Part shown: one piece after another, positions 21,336 to 34,412 of the stretch | Numbering within the stretch: the first letter of the stretch is position 1 | Layout: every line of letters begins with the position of its first letter | NCBI GenBank assembly: GCA_945643635.1 | Contig: CALZFC010000053.1 | Coordinates: forward strand, 573,501 to 637,500 | From: Allodiplogaster sudhausi | Taxonomy: Eukaryota; Nematoda; Chromadorea; Rhabditida; Diplogasteridae | Direction: 5' to 3' | Length of the DNA stretch: 64,000 bases | Position numbers and translations under genes: made by a program | Notes under the pieces: generated by a model | The model's input: the letters and a program-made list of their open reading frames with translations, nothing else | What the model was told of the DNA's origin: nothing | The model's database searches: none

Positions 21336-23660
21336 AACCGAGGAAGAACACCGCGAATATGCAGACGATGAGAGCAATCGTGATGGAGAGATGCACTTGC
21401 ATCTCAAATCGCCAGAATTGAATCAACAGAGTAACGCAAATCAAACTCAAGTCATTTAAAATTGTGATAAGTCCGAAATTTTTTGATAGTTTGAAGCTGA
21501 AGTTGTTCAAAGTTGTTTGAAGTCGATGTAATCTTCATTTTGTGCGATCAAGATAAGCAAAATGACCGGCGGATCTGCGGTTGGATCGGCTTGTCTGTTA
21601 CGGTCAGATCTTCTGATAAGGCTGCAAAGAAGGAAAAAAAACTTTTCCTTCCTGGTAAACTCTCTTATGCTCCTCAAAACTTGGAAAGAGAACTCGAATC
21701 ATGCCCACATTTCAAGCTGGCTGAGAATATCCACCGGGATGCCGATGGTCTCGTATGCTTTCAGAATGATCGCGCTAAGGTCTCGTTTGCTGAATAGGTC
21801 AAGTAAGATGAATTGAAAGAGTAGTATATGACTTACATAGCAAAGTGCGTGTCATGCAAGAAACCTCTTGAACCCGTCGTAGCAATCCCACTCCCTCGCC
21901 GCGCACCCGATTATCAGTCTCGTTGCCGTCTGCTTGGCTTCGTCAGGAGAACCACACTTTGCATCCCGAAACGATGCATTATCTTAACGAGACAATGCAT
22001 TCTTCCATGAACATTTTCTCACTTTTTACAGCAATACAAAGCGTATTAGCAACAGGAAAGTGTATATTAGAGGCCCATTTAGAAGTTATAAATGGAGGAA
22101 GAAGAAACAGAAAAATATATACATACATAGAGGTATATATGTATAATATTCAAAGAGAAAAGCTGACTTTTCTTTGCTGCCACATCGAAATAGAGGAGGC
22201 ATGATTCGTTTTCATCGCAAACTCTCTTAGTCACGGTCTCGCCGCACTGGTAGTCGAAGGTCTTCTGACCCTTTAAATATGCCATTTTTCTCTCTCTCTC
22301 TCTCTCTTTCCCTCCCTCTCTTCATAATATGCGCATACATCTTATCAACTAAACCAAAAATAAAGGAAAAAAGGTGATGAGAGGAAAAGGTTACCGATTC
22401 TCCCATCACCGCCCAATATGCCGTACGGAACTGCGGATCCCATTGCTTCACCATTTCGTCCTTACTAAAGAAATGGTTAAGTATCTACGACTTCCTTAAA
22501 AGAGCCAAATAGTATTGATCTTTTTATCTAAAACAATGGCGAGAGAACATGTGATCTAGAGAGACTCGACTACAACTGTCAGGAAAATTGCAAATAGATT
22601 GGCGTCAGTATTTGGGTAGTGGTTTTTACGGTTCAGTTCTGTAAATCCTTTAAAGTAGCCGGGCGGGAGTGTTTGTTATGGTACATTCCAGGTTGGGTGA
22701 AAGCTCCTTTACGAACAATTATGTACACATGTACATACATACATATGTTTAGAAGAATTTCTACGTTTTCAACCTTCATACTTGCCTGTTGAAGTTACAG
22801 TGATCATTTTCAAAGCATTTGATTCCGCAGCGACGTTCATTGTCAGCATCATCGACGACGACCCAGGTCATTGAGCTAATAATTAAAAACAATCCCAACA
22901 TGCGTGGATTTTTTTTATATTGTAAGGGACACACAAACATGTTCCATACATCATTCTATTTATAAAAGAAGTTGAAAAAATATGGAGTCGTTTTAAGCTG
23001 AAAATGTATGTCATAGAATACATTTTTCTACTATTTGTAGTATACATATTTCTATTTCTCCTAGTCATTTAAGGCAGTCGCACAGTGACTTCGGAAACTT
23101 TTTTCGTCTCTGAATATGGAAAAGGTACGCCTTCGCAGTCGTGTTGAGCTCTGAAAGGCCGACTTTGGCGGCACGCTCTGTTCCGCACACGGCAGATGTT
23201 GTTGGCACTGAAACAATCGACAAGCTCATATAGTACATATGTATGGCAGTCCCCCAAATCAAGAGTTTGTTAACCTTTTTTTATCACAGAATGTTTTTAA
23301 AGACTTTTTACATGAACTACTATTTTATTTTTATTTTCTCAGCTCATTCATTAACGATAGTAGCTTACCTAAAAATGTATACACAGAGTAGTAAAGCTGA
23401 TTACTTTGATTACCGTAACTCATCGTATGGAAAAGGGGGAACAAACGGTATGCGGCTCTCTTGTACGTAAACATCTGAATGCAGGGGTCACACTTCTTCG
23501 AGCATATTTCATCGGGAAGTACTCCGTCAACACTCGAAGCAGGCAGAACGCAGAGCTGAGAGAAGAGTCGTTGGTTCAGTTTATGGATCGGTTATAGAAC
23601 GAAGAAGGAAAACGGCAAACCGACCAAGAGCAAAGGAAGAAGACAAAGGCAGCCGACCAT
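21060..23660 (-). CDS. Cys-rich secreted or single-pass membrane protein, exon model incomplete
   Basis: Minus-strand exon-like blocks, 5' to 3': a signal-peptide candidate MVGCLCLLPLLL (ATG at 23660), about 23103-23209, CGIKCFENDHC (22791-22872), WDPQFRTAYWAVMGES (22403-22465), YQCGETVTKRVCDENESC (22187-22284), GSPDEAKQTATRLIIGCAAR followed by EWDCYDGF (21860-21966), DLSAIILKAYETIGIPVDI (21700-21795), a membrane helix LSITIALIVCIFAVFFL (21334-21410) and a charged tail PPEMRRLDEIVREMEALEAL (21060-21236). The Cys spacing and the WDC-then-DL junction resemble the two Cys-rich genes at 41.2-44.7 kb, so it may be a distant member with a membrane anchor and tail. One donor (CAACAG|GCAAGT) looks like GC-AG. 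Boundaries are approximate; only a 3' remnant survives in copy A. Confidence 0.45.
21295..21333. repeat. AT dinucleotide microsatellite
   Basis: Uninterrupted alternation of A and T of roughly 38 bases between two coding blocks of the Cys-rich gene, in an intron. Confidence 0.9.
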
Positions 23661-23715
23661 CGCAGGGCGAGGAAGAGGAGTAAAATGACATTGAAAGTAA
23701 TCTGAGGCTGACGCG

Positions 23716-24159
23716 ATGAAGAGATCAAATCTGCATTATTTTAAATACACAGCCCTAATCGGCCTCCTTAGGGGCCTACCACGGGGGCCTGGGGTATTTT
23801 CGGCCCCCGGCCACCCCTGTCGACAGCTATTACTCGTTTCGGTCGTCTTCTGCCTTCTACTTATGAATGCTTTATGTATACATAACTTGAAAGAATCCAC
23901 CCCCCCCCCCGAATTTGGACAGTTCTCATCGATTTCCCCTTCTTCATCCTTCTCTAATCGCAGAGCGGTGGAAAATAGATATAACGAGAGAGATAAGGAT
24001 AAATACTTTATTGAATGGAATGAGCAAGGAGATGCCAGATATGACCAAGTGCCCGAATTTCAAGGAATGGATAAAGGCAATGTACGAAATGTTCTTGCCA
24101 AGACCACAATAATACAATGTAGCCGAATACCTCAACCCTATATAGGAATGGCAACCTAG
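23716..24159 (+). CDS. Hypothetical 147-residue ORF
   Basis: A single open frame starts MKRSNLHYFKYTALIGLLRG and contains one hydrophobic stretch LLLVSVVFCLLLMNALCIH, followed by a charged, aromatic-rich tail (DKYFIEWNEQGDARYDQ). It lies between the convergent ends of the Cys-rich gene's 5' side and SHMT's 3' end. A second frame over 23915-24112 is also open (MSKEMPDMTKCPNFKEWIKA), and a run of ten C at about 23901-23910 would be slippage prone. I recognise no family. It could equally be a chance ORF or an exon plus read-through intron. Confidence 0.2.
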   Translation: MKRSNLHYFKYTALIGLLRGLPRGPGVFSAPGHPCRQLLLVSVVFCLLLMNALCIHNLKESTPPPEFGQFSSISPSSSFSNRRAVENRYNERDKDKYFIEWNEQGDARYDQVPEFQGMDKGNVRNVLAKTTIIQCSRIPQPYIGMAT

Positions 24160-24320
24160 ACGAAAGTAGAACGAATATTACAGAAAAATTGGTACTTTAT
24201 ATGGATCGAAAAGTTTGAACACTTATAATCTACATAAACCCATGATTCTGGCAAATGAACGTAATTCTCTCTTTTGTTTTCTTTGGCAGATGGCCTAGGA
24301 AGAACTTCATCAAACAAAAA

Positions 24321-27300
24321 TCAATATTCATCGTTGCCGGGAATCTCAAACTTGCTCGAAAAGTCCTGGACGCGGCTGCCGAGAGCAGCCAGTTCCTTGT
24401 TGATTTGCTCGTTCTTCTCCATGTACGCCTTAAGGTCCTGAAATTATTAAGGGTTAACAATTTCTTCATAAATCATCGAATAATTTCAAAAAGTCCACTT
24501 TTGGATTTTCTTTTATCAACATTTTTTACCACAATAAAACTTCGCTCTCTCGCAATACACAAGATAAGGAAAATAGATACATAGAGGGAAATATAAAAAA
24601 AATGTTTGACCGAAGAATGGTCTCGCCGCGAATTCTACCGTACCTTGAGCGTTTTGCCTGCGGCGTCGGCGTGCTTGAGCAGAATCTCGATGCCTTCATG
24701 GATGAAGTCAGCGACGGCAATAAAGTCGGCCTCCTTGAAGCCGCGCGAAGTCAACGCCGGCGAGCCTGGAAATCAGTATAATTGATATTTACAAAACAGA
24801 AATCCTATTAATGTATGAATATAAAAATATATATTTTTTATAAATATAAAAAACCAAGAATCCGTAAAATTGTCCAAGAGAGTGCTTTCTCTGAATTGTT
24901 TATGGGCATATCCGTTTAGTCGTCCCTTCCCATATTGGAGACTATCCATCGTCCAAATCAATATGTGATAACTGCACCCAACAAAAAAAATCTTTCTTAC
25001 TTAGACAATCGCAACCCTCAAATTACACCATAGCCTCCAAGTGCTAAAATTGCAACTTCCATTTTACGAACTCAACCTGTGTTGGGTGTTTCTTTTTGGG
25101 ACCATGTCAGAATAGCAACGTCAATATAGCAACACGTTGTAAAAAGGACATTTCAACACCGTACTTCTGGCAATGGTACATTTGAGCAACGTAGCCTTAT
25201 CGCAACGAAACGGCGGCCATTTGAGCAGCTAGTCAAACGAGCGCCAAGGAAATAGAGCAAAAGCGACACATGAGCGACAAGAAAACGTTTTAGCAATGGG
25301 AAATGAGCAACGGGCTAGATACCACTTCTGGTATTGGAAGTGGTATTGGGGGCCTCTGAAACCCAATACCACTTTCACCTGCGACAATTGAGCAACGACA
25401 TTTGAGCAACGGGCTAAATCCCGGGGGGCCTATGAGACCCAATGGGTCAATGTCTGCGACATTTGAGCAACGGGCTAGATCTTCGTTGGTAGGCCTATGA
25501 GACCCAATGGGTTCCACCTACGACATTTGAGCAACGACATTTGAGCAACGGGTGAAATCTTCGTCCCTGGTATTGGGGGGCCTATGAGAGAAACTGGGTT
25601 CCACCTACGACATTTGAGAAACGGGTGAAATCTTCGTCCCTGGTATTGGGGGGCCTATGAGAGCCACTGGGTTCCACCTACGACATTTGAGCAACGACAT
25701 TTGAGCAACGGGTGAAATCTTCGTCCCTGGTATTGGGGGGCCTATGACAGCCACTGGGTTCCACCTACGACATTTGAGCAACGGGTGAAATCTTCGTCCC
25801 TGGTATTGGGGGGCCTATGACAGCCACTGGGTTCCACCTACGACATTTGAGCAACGGGTGAAATCTTCGTCCCTGGTATTGGGGGGCCTATGAGAGCCAC
25901 TGGGTTCCACCTGCGACATTTGAGCAACAGCATTTGAGCAACGAGACGATATATTTATCTCTCATACCAGGGGGGCATCGGAAACTGAACGGGTCTCGTT
26001 GCCGGCACCTATGACAATTGAGCAACGGCCTTATTAACATGAATTCCAAAGTTAGAAGAATGTTGCCATCTGGTATGTGAGAGGAACGTGTGCATGTCCT
26101 GAGAATAGAAAGTCGAAGACGACTACCGTTCGCTCTTGTTAACTGTTTGCTCTAACTTTATGATGTTGACCCAGTTGAAAAGGAGCGTTTCGTTTGATTA
26201 CGGTGCTTTCGGATAGGGCTCGAATTTTCTTTTAACCTCCCACCATTTTATCTTATTTTCTTTGTTATTCTTGTTTCAAATTATGATATTTTTCGTTCTT
26301 TTGGTTCACAGTGTAATCCGTCGTCATTCTCCTTCTTCTTTTTTCATTCTTCATGCTGATTGTGAGAACTTGTTCCCTTGCAATTTACTTACTTGCTTAG
26401 AATATTCCGTTTTAAATTTCAGATTCCGGGTTCACGGGCGCATATCTTGCTTCTTCTCTCAACTCCACAAGTGGTCTTCTTGTCATGGCCACGCCGCCTG
26501 GACCATCCAGGTTTCAGAATATGGCTACTGTTTTATTGTCTATCCAAGAAATTTTTCGCAACTATTTGTCTTTGGGTTTGAGGCAGTTCGCATGTAGATT
26601 CGTATTCTGAGTGCAAACAATCCCAATTTGTTTTAATATAGGCTCCGTTGAAAAAGCGGAAATTTGCTTGAAAAACTTGAATTTTTTTCTCCTCTCGACT
26701 AGGATAGCACCTTATTTTATATGTTATATATATACTTCTAGAGAAACAGTTGAAAACTTTCAGGCTCACAAGTTCCACCGTTCGATCTAATCGTGGAATG
26801 AAGCTTCTATACGACGAGGGCGGTTTCGAATACAGGAAGTATCATGTAAATGGCCATGGAGAACAACTTTGGAGGTTTGTCCATTCGCCTCTTAATTTGC
26901 GACGATTAGTTTTTTTTTCTATATTTTCTGCACTTGCTTTATTGTTCTGAGACGAATTTCTTTAACACCAATAATGGCGTCTCTTGATGATAATCTTGTT
27001 CTTTGTATCAGATGCAATACGAAGAAGTGCAAACGAAAAGCTAAGGAAGAAGGTGGAGTCGTCGTCGTCTACGCACAGCACGAACCACACCATCTCCCTC
27101 CAGACTATGGAGATGAGGTCGATTTTCATTTATTCTGTTGAATTTTATATATCACTGAACAGTTAGCGGTTTTAAGAAATTTCCAGGCCAGAACTTTTAC
27201 CGAACATTTTTTTTTAAATATTGCCTTATTTGCTTCCTAAATTTATAAATACCGTAACGTTTGACGAATGCACAACTGTTTCCCGGAATCCATACATTTC

Positions 27301-30300
27301 CCAAGGGGCGGAGGCTACCATATGCAATTAGTTGTTCACTTTTAGAATATTTTTCATCAGGATTTTTTTCGGTGGTCTTTTCTAATAATTAATATCTATT
27401 CTAACTTTTTTTTCATAGAGCTATTTTTATTTTGTAGATTCGGATGGTGAAGAAGTCGGCTAAAGCACAGAGACTACAAGGTGCATCAGTCGCCCAAGTC
27501 GTGTCCCGTCACGTGCTACAAGCTGCTGGACATCTCAAGCCACTCCTGAATGCTTCCGCAGTTAGGAGAACTGTTCAACGTTCCTCCAACATTGCCGGGT
27601 TACGAGACTGGCCTGCAGTCATCGATACAGATATGTTCGGTACGCATCTCCCCATTAGCCACTAGCTACCATTGCATTTTCTTTACAGTTTAAAAATTTT
27701 TACATTGAAAATACTGATTGTCATAACTGCTCGAAAAGGCTATGGTTATCGTTTCTAGGGTGTCCAAAGGTGGCCTTTCGTATTCTAACAGCTGTGGGGC
27801 TTAAACATTTCAGATGAGGACTTCCTTCGCTTTGACAGTTGCGGATCTTTTCAACAGGGAGACTCGCGGGCACTCAAGATATTCGCAACAGATCATGCAA
27901 TTCAACTGCTAAATACGGTTGGTCATTAATATCTTCGCGCATAAGGTACGATTTATACTTTATCAATGCAGACTCTTGACTGGTGTGCAGACGGGACCTT
28001 TCATGTTGCTCCCTTTGGCTTTTCACAAGTTCTTGTCGTCGGTGTTAAGGTCAAATAGTTGCACCATACGTCATTTCAATAGTTTGAACCGTACAGGATG
28101 CCCACATATTCACTCCCTGCCTCTACGCTTTCCTCTGTGACAAATCCGCCGTGGCATACACAGAGGTTTATGAGTGGATGAACCAAGCTGGAATTGCACA
28201 GCCACTCACATGCCAACAAGGTTCGGCCCTTCCTTAGTTTAAGGTGTATGTAAGCATCAGATGTCTCAAAAGGAAACTACGTAGATTTCGAACCAGCACT
28301 TTCAATGGCAATTCGAGCGGTTTACCCTCGCGTTTCCATTCTATTCTGCGCGTTCCATTTCTTCAACTCTGTCCATCGTCATATTCAGGTTTTAGCGTTT
28401 GCCTATTTTCTCCAATCATCCCACTCAATTTAACTGTAAATATCACTACAAGGAGACATGAAATTAATAGGGGAATCCCTCTCTCATGTTTCAATTTCAT
28501 TTTGACACACAACCGTTTACGCAAACCCCACTTAGTAGTTTTGAAAGGCTCTATTGATTACAGAAGTCCTCACTAATAAGGATGTATCGCGATCCTAATA
28601 CGAAGTGGTGCCTGAAGGTATTAAATTACTAAAACAGATTTCAAAATATTGTAACTAAATTAGAACTCTGGGGATCTGTCGTGTTATTCAGGGTTGCATG
28701 GCTCTTGCTCTGATTGACTCTGCCGATGTGAATGATTATTTCGAGGTCCTCTCCGAAGAGGGCTTGGCAAGTGTACCGATAGCCAGCCACGTGAATCTCT
28801 GCAGTTAGTGAGATACTATGAGATCAGCAAACGCCGATTGTTTTAGGATTGTTATGATCAAAAGATGTTTAAATATTATCTTTGTCTTCTTTCACAGACC
28901 AACAGGCCAAATTGTAGAATTCTACTCCTATTTCGAGTCCACTTATCTCGGTAAGATGGTGAATGGAGCTCATTCGCAGCCCCACTTTGGAGTCGATCGC
29001 TGGAATGTCTACTCGCGCATTCTCAACAACCAACAAATTGGAAACTCAGCGCAAGAAGGCTACAACTCCAGCTTGAAGGTTTCCTTTATCCAAAAGTTGC
29101 TTTAGTGAAAAATAGGGTATAGCTAGATGATGTATACAAAATTCCGCTTCTTCCCGCTTCGTCTTCCGCGCAATTTGTGGCCACCAAATTGCTGGTTCAC
29201 CAGAAAGACTACAAAGCGAAGCACACCGCCGCCGTCCTCCAGAACCTAACGATCGATCAGCTCTATCCACAAAGTTTGCGCGTCGCAGCTGAGCATCGAC
29301 GTCGCAAACTTGCAGTTCGCAATGGACGCCAGGCTGGTCAGACGGAAATTGATCATCTCAATGCGTTGTGCTCGTACATTAAGGTGACCATGTAAATGAA
29401 AACACAAGGAGAAGTTTCTAATGTTCTCAGTTGCTTGCTAGCTAAACGTCCTGTAGATTATTTTATGTTTGATTTTTCTTGTTTTTCTGGAGGATCTACT
29501 CAGACAAATACTTACTACTAAGAATGCGCACCACTTCCTCTCACCAATTTGCCATTCTCTTTTATTCTCTGCTATCTTTCCTCCCTCGAAGGTTCACTGC
29601 CACATTTATTTTCATAGTCTTTTTGCTGTACAAGGAGTTTCTGCTGTATTTAATCTGTCATAATCGAGTGTTTTTTCTTCTGTGAGATAACATTGTGTAC
29701 TTTGTTTTTTTATGGTTCAGTACCGTGCTGTGAAATAACAAAGAAAATAAGATAAAATGGTCGGAGGTTAAAAGAAAATTTCATGTTTCGAGCCCTATCC
29801 GAAAGCACCGTAATCAAACGAAACGCTCCTTTTCAACTGGGTCAACATCATAAAGTTAGAGCAAACAGTTAACAAGAGCGAACGGTAGTCGTCTTCGACT
29901 TTATATTCTCAGGACATGCACACGTTCCTCTCACATACCAGATGGCAACATTCTTCTAAGTTTGGAATTCATGTTAATAAGGCCGTTGCTGAATTGTCAT
30001 AGGTGCCGGCAACGAGACCCGTTCAGTTTCCGATGCTCCCCTGGTATGAGAGATAAATATATCGTCTCGTTGCTCAAATGCTGTTGCTCAAAAGTCGCAG
30101 GCATTGACCCAGTGGCTCTCATAGGCCCCCCAATACCAGGGACGAAGATTTCACCCGTTGCTCAAATGTCGTTGCTCAAATGTCGTAGGTGGAACCCATT
30201 CGGTCTCATAGGCCTACCAACGAAGATCTAGCCCGTTGCTCAAATGTCGCAGGCATTGACCCATTGGGTCTCATAGGCCCCCCGGGATTTAGCCCGTTGC

Positions 30301-31959
30301 TCAAATGTCGTTGCTCAATTGTCGCAGGTGAAAGTGGTATTGGGTTTCAGAGGCCCCCAATACCACTTCCAATACCAGAAGTGGTATCTAGCCCGTTGCT
30401 CATTTCCCATTGCTAAAAGTGTTCTATGATTGCTCGAATGTCGCTTTTGCTCTATTTCCATGGCGCTCTTTTGACTAGCTGCTCAAATGGATGACGTTTC
30501 GTTGCGATTAGGCTACGTTGCTCAAATGTTCCATTTCTCAAATGTCGTTGCTATTCTGTCATGGTCCCTTCTTTTTTCTCTCATGTCTCTTTTTATCTCT
30601 TAAACACCTTGCTCTGTGATTCACTAGTCCCATATTCAACCCTGATCTACAGCACAGTCGACCGTGGCGTTTGTTCCCTGTGCCATGGCCTACCGTACCC
30701 CTCCGCCCATTCCTACCGTACCCAGTCGAATGCCGCCCGGTCGGAGCGCGCTGACGTCACCGGGGCAGGTGTTCTTGTTGCACGCGATGTGCGCCGTGTC
30801 CAGGACGTGCTCGACGCGGCTGCCGTCGAGGCCTTTAAGATTTTGGAAATAGAAAAATACAAAAACTTTAAAAAAAAAAAAAAAATTTCAATATTTTAAT
30901 TGCATATTCAACAGAAAGGAAAGTAAATTTTTTTATTATATATTAAATCTTGATAAAGTAGTTTACATCCCAAGCTACATAAAAATAAAGCTATGATAAA
31001 ACTCGGTTCAGATTCAGGTAAGCAAGTATCAGATTACCTGCCACAATATTTTCTTTTTGAACGCCAACTTCTTTTTGAAAAAAATAGATTAAGAATTGAA
31101 TGCACCTTTGGATCTCAGATCCACGAGGCAGAGATGATTGTCGGTTCCTCCTGAATTGAGTTGATATTGCATTATAATTTTTAGACTATCTACTTTAGAA
31201 CATTATTATTTTGAACACTATTCGTTCAATATAAAAAATGATATTTAATAGCAGGCATTCCCAGCAGAAAACTAAAATAGCATGTTTAAAACCAAATGTA
31301 AAAAAAAAACCATTGTTCATACCAGTTGCAAGTGAGTAGCCGAGTTGCTTGAGTCGATTGGCCAGCGCATCCGCGTTAGCGAGCACCTGTAAAATGGAAG
31401 AGAGAGCGAGAAAGGGAGAGAGAGAGAGAGAGAGAGTGAGTGAGAGGGAGAAAGGGAGAGAAAGAACGAGAAAGAGAGAAGGCAGATAGAGAGAGAGAGA
31501 TAAGGCCCCAAAAAAATACAATCACCTGCTTCGAGTAATCGACAAACTCGTTCGTCAAACACTGCTTCAGTGCCACGGCAATGCCTTCAAGTGTAAAACA
31601 ATTTTTTTTTAATAATCTCTAAAAAAAATTTTTATATTAACAAATAATGTCACCAAGTCCAAACACCTGTTAACCTTGTTCTGTCTAGAAATGACAACAC
31701 GTTAACTAAAAATATCTCATGACAGAAAATAAAAGTAAAACCTCACTTGGGTCTCTTCAATCAAACCCTTATTACACCGTTTTCATATCTTCCTTATTTT
31801 CAAGCTTGATCAACATTAAACGAGTGTAATTTGACAAGAATCCTCTTTCTCTCTCACCTCTTCTCTTTTTGTCGCTCCCTCCTTTCTCTCTCCCTCGTAC
31901 CTCTTTCTATCGACCCCTTTCTCTCTCTCTCTTACTTACCTCTTTTCTTTCTATCGCCA

Positions 31960-32030
<71 letters not shown>

Positions 32031-34339
32031 CCAACCTGCAATGGTGTGATTGTGCGGGCCTCCCTGCAGTCCTGGAAAAACGGCAGCGCTGATCTTCTCA
32101 CCAATGTCGTACATAATTTTCTCCCCCTTGGCGTTCACCGATCGGACGCCTGAATTTCTGATTATTATCTTTTTCGGATAATTGCCCAAAAAAAAATCCA
32201 TAAACACTTAAAACAAGTTGGAATAATAGCTTTACGGATATAAAAAAAGGCCATTCTAATCGTAAGATATCGTCACTCCATCTTCTTGTAGTACTTTTTT
32301 TTGCCAATAACTAGCGTGTCCAACTATTTATTTTTCAATAACTTTACAGATATCATTAACAAAAGCAGCATATTAATATGTGGCTTCTTCCCGTAAAATA
32401 TCTTTGTTTACCCAGAACTATCCTGTTCAGGCCAAGTCTACCGTACCTTTTCGGTAGAAGATGAGGGCGCCGCGCGGTCCACGGAGCGACTTGTGCGTGG
32501 TGGTCGTGACGATGTCAGAGTACTCGAAGGGAGAAGGGACGACGCCGGCCGCGACCAGCCCAGAGATGTGCGCCATGTCGGAGAGGAGGTAGGCGCCCAC
32601 CTAGGACGAGAGAGAGAGAGAGAGGAGGGAGAGAAACAGAAATAGAGAGAGAAGAGAGGGAGAGACAGAGAGAGAGGGAGAGAGAGAGAGAGGAGATGAA
32701 AAGAGAGCGGGGAGGGAGAGGAACAGAGGGAGAGACAGGGAGAGCGAGAGAGAGAGAAAAGAACGAGAGAGGGAGAGAGAGAAGAGAAGAGAACGAGAGA
32801 TAGAGAGAGAGAGAAGAGAGAGAAAGAGAGAGAGAGAGTGGAGAGACAGCCCATAACATTCGATAGCCGTAATTCCCACTTTACGTACGATGATTTCCCG
32901 GAAATTTTTTTTAAAGGAATAAGGAAACTATAACGACATGAACGATATACATGCCAAATAGCAATTATTTCTGCAGGAATTCCACATTTAAATTATAGCA
33001 GCTAAAACTTAATTAATTAATAATCTACAAGCCTTTGCTAAAAACCTTGGTGGCAACATGACGGAAGCGCTTGTAGTCGAGGTGGCGAGCATAGCAAGAC
33101 ATTCCTTAAGAATTTGGATTAACAAAGAATAAATTAATTCCTTTTTTTCTTTCAAAAAAGATGAATAGCCTTAAAAAAACGTGGTGATTACTATATATTT
33201 TCAGCGTTCATTTTTTTTCGAATCTAAACTCTTACTTCTAAAAAGGGTAGCTGTTCTTTGTGTCATTAAAAAGTATGACAATTCTTCAAAAATATGTTGA
33301 TTACTATAAATTTTCTAGAGTTTATTCGCTGGAAAATATAAATAAACAATTACCAACCTGCAACTAGAACCTTAGGCCGGAAGAGCAGTGCGTTCTCTTC
33401 CATTTTGTCGTAGTCGATAAGGCCAGACTTGGCATCAACCTGGAGAGAGAAAGTCAACATTCTTTTATCAACAATCCACTTTTTTATTGAAATCTTGTAT
33501 TAAAGAAAAATAACAAAATTGAAATGTAAGCAAATTACAAAACCCAAAATTCACCACATATTGCCACTTTTCTTTCTCCTTCGAAAAGAAACCTTATAAG
33601 GCATTGAATTGAAGAACATCGACGTAGCCGAGACTTTCCGCGCAGGAGTGAAGAAGCTGAAAGAATAATGATAAGAGCAAATACATGAATAGATACTTAA
33701 TAAAAATTAATCAATGAAAAAACATCAAAGAAATGCTAACACTAACCAAGTTCTTGCTACACAACAGACTCCAATGTCCTTATACAAGTTTAAAAACGCT
33801 AGTCTTTAGAAAGTGCCCCATCATTATATGATAACCATTATCCCAACTTTAATCCACAGCTAATCCAACCCTAATCTACCCTATTACTCAATCCCTAGTC
33901 TATACCCTAACCATTTCCGAGTATGACCATGAAACAATCATATGACACATGACCAAAATATTATCAAATTTCGAAGTCTAACATCGACACCAAGTCCTGC
34001 ATTTGCGATGCTACCGGATTCATTCCCTGTTCATTCTGTCTAAAATCTATGGTATTCCTTGGATGCTCCACCATATTCACTAAAACTACCGTACCCTCCG
34101 AGCCATGGCCAGAACTTACAACTTATACCGTATTCCATAATCTATATTATTCAGAGCTGATAATTTACGTAATCCTCACTTCTACCGTACCCATGGCTGA
34201 GATGGCCACCGTCCGGCAGGTCGAGGCCCATGATGCGGCCACCAGGCTCGACGAGAGCAGTGTAGACAGCGAGGTTGGCTGGGGAGCCGGAGAGGGACTG
34301 AACGTTCACACCCCACTCCTCGGGGTTCAGACCGAATAC

Positions 34340-34380
<41 letters not shown>

Positions 34381-34381
34381 C

Positions 34382-34412
<31 letters not shown>

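Larger units (their letters stand above)
13245..21700. repeat. Segmental duplication, copy B
   Basis: Second copy of the 1-5590 unit in the same orientation, directly downstream of the helical-repeat gene. Differences from copy A: extra DNA at 14851-16693, a palindromic MITE at 20239-20702, a CT dinucleotide gain in the F-box exon, and retention of the full minus-strand Cys-rich gene at its right end. The arrangement is what an unequal tandem duplication of the helical-repeat/F-box/receptor/Cys-rich block would give. Confidence 0.95.
25098..30568 (+). mobile_element. Mutator-like element (MULE) with FLYWCH-MULE transposase, nested in SHMT intron
   Basis: Long inverted repeats bound the element: it starts GGGACCATGTCAGAATAGC and ends GCTATTCTGTCATGGTCCC. 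Immediately outside are matching 8-mers TTCTTTTT (25090-25097 and 30569-30576), a plausible target duplication of MULE size although in T-rich DNA. Total length 5471 bases. It carries a spliced transposase on the strand opposite to SHMT. The ends are packed with copies of TTGAGCAAC, candidate transposase-binding repeats. The coding exons are open throughout, so the element may be recently active. Confidence 0.9.

Noticed and set aside
25545..25920. Possible CRISPR-like array
   Set aside because: The repeats are unevenly spaced, the spacers repeat too, the array lies inside a MULE terminal repeat, and the genome is eukaryotic.
31831..32310. Long ORFs encoding Arg-Glu or Ser-Leu repeats here and at 32438-32880, 46710-47150, 54659-55144, 57867-58725, 62137-63454
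   Set aside because: They are translations of GA/CT microsatellites open in several frames on both strands at once, often crossing real SHMT or FGF exon borders.
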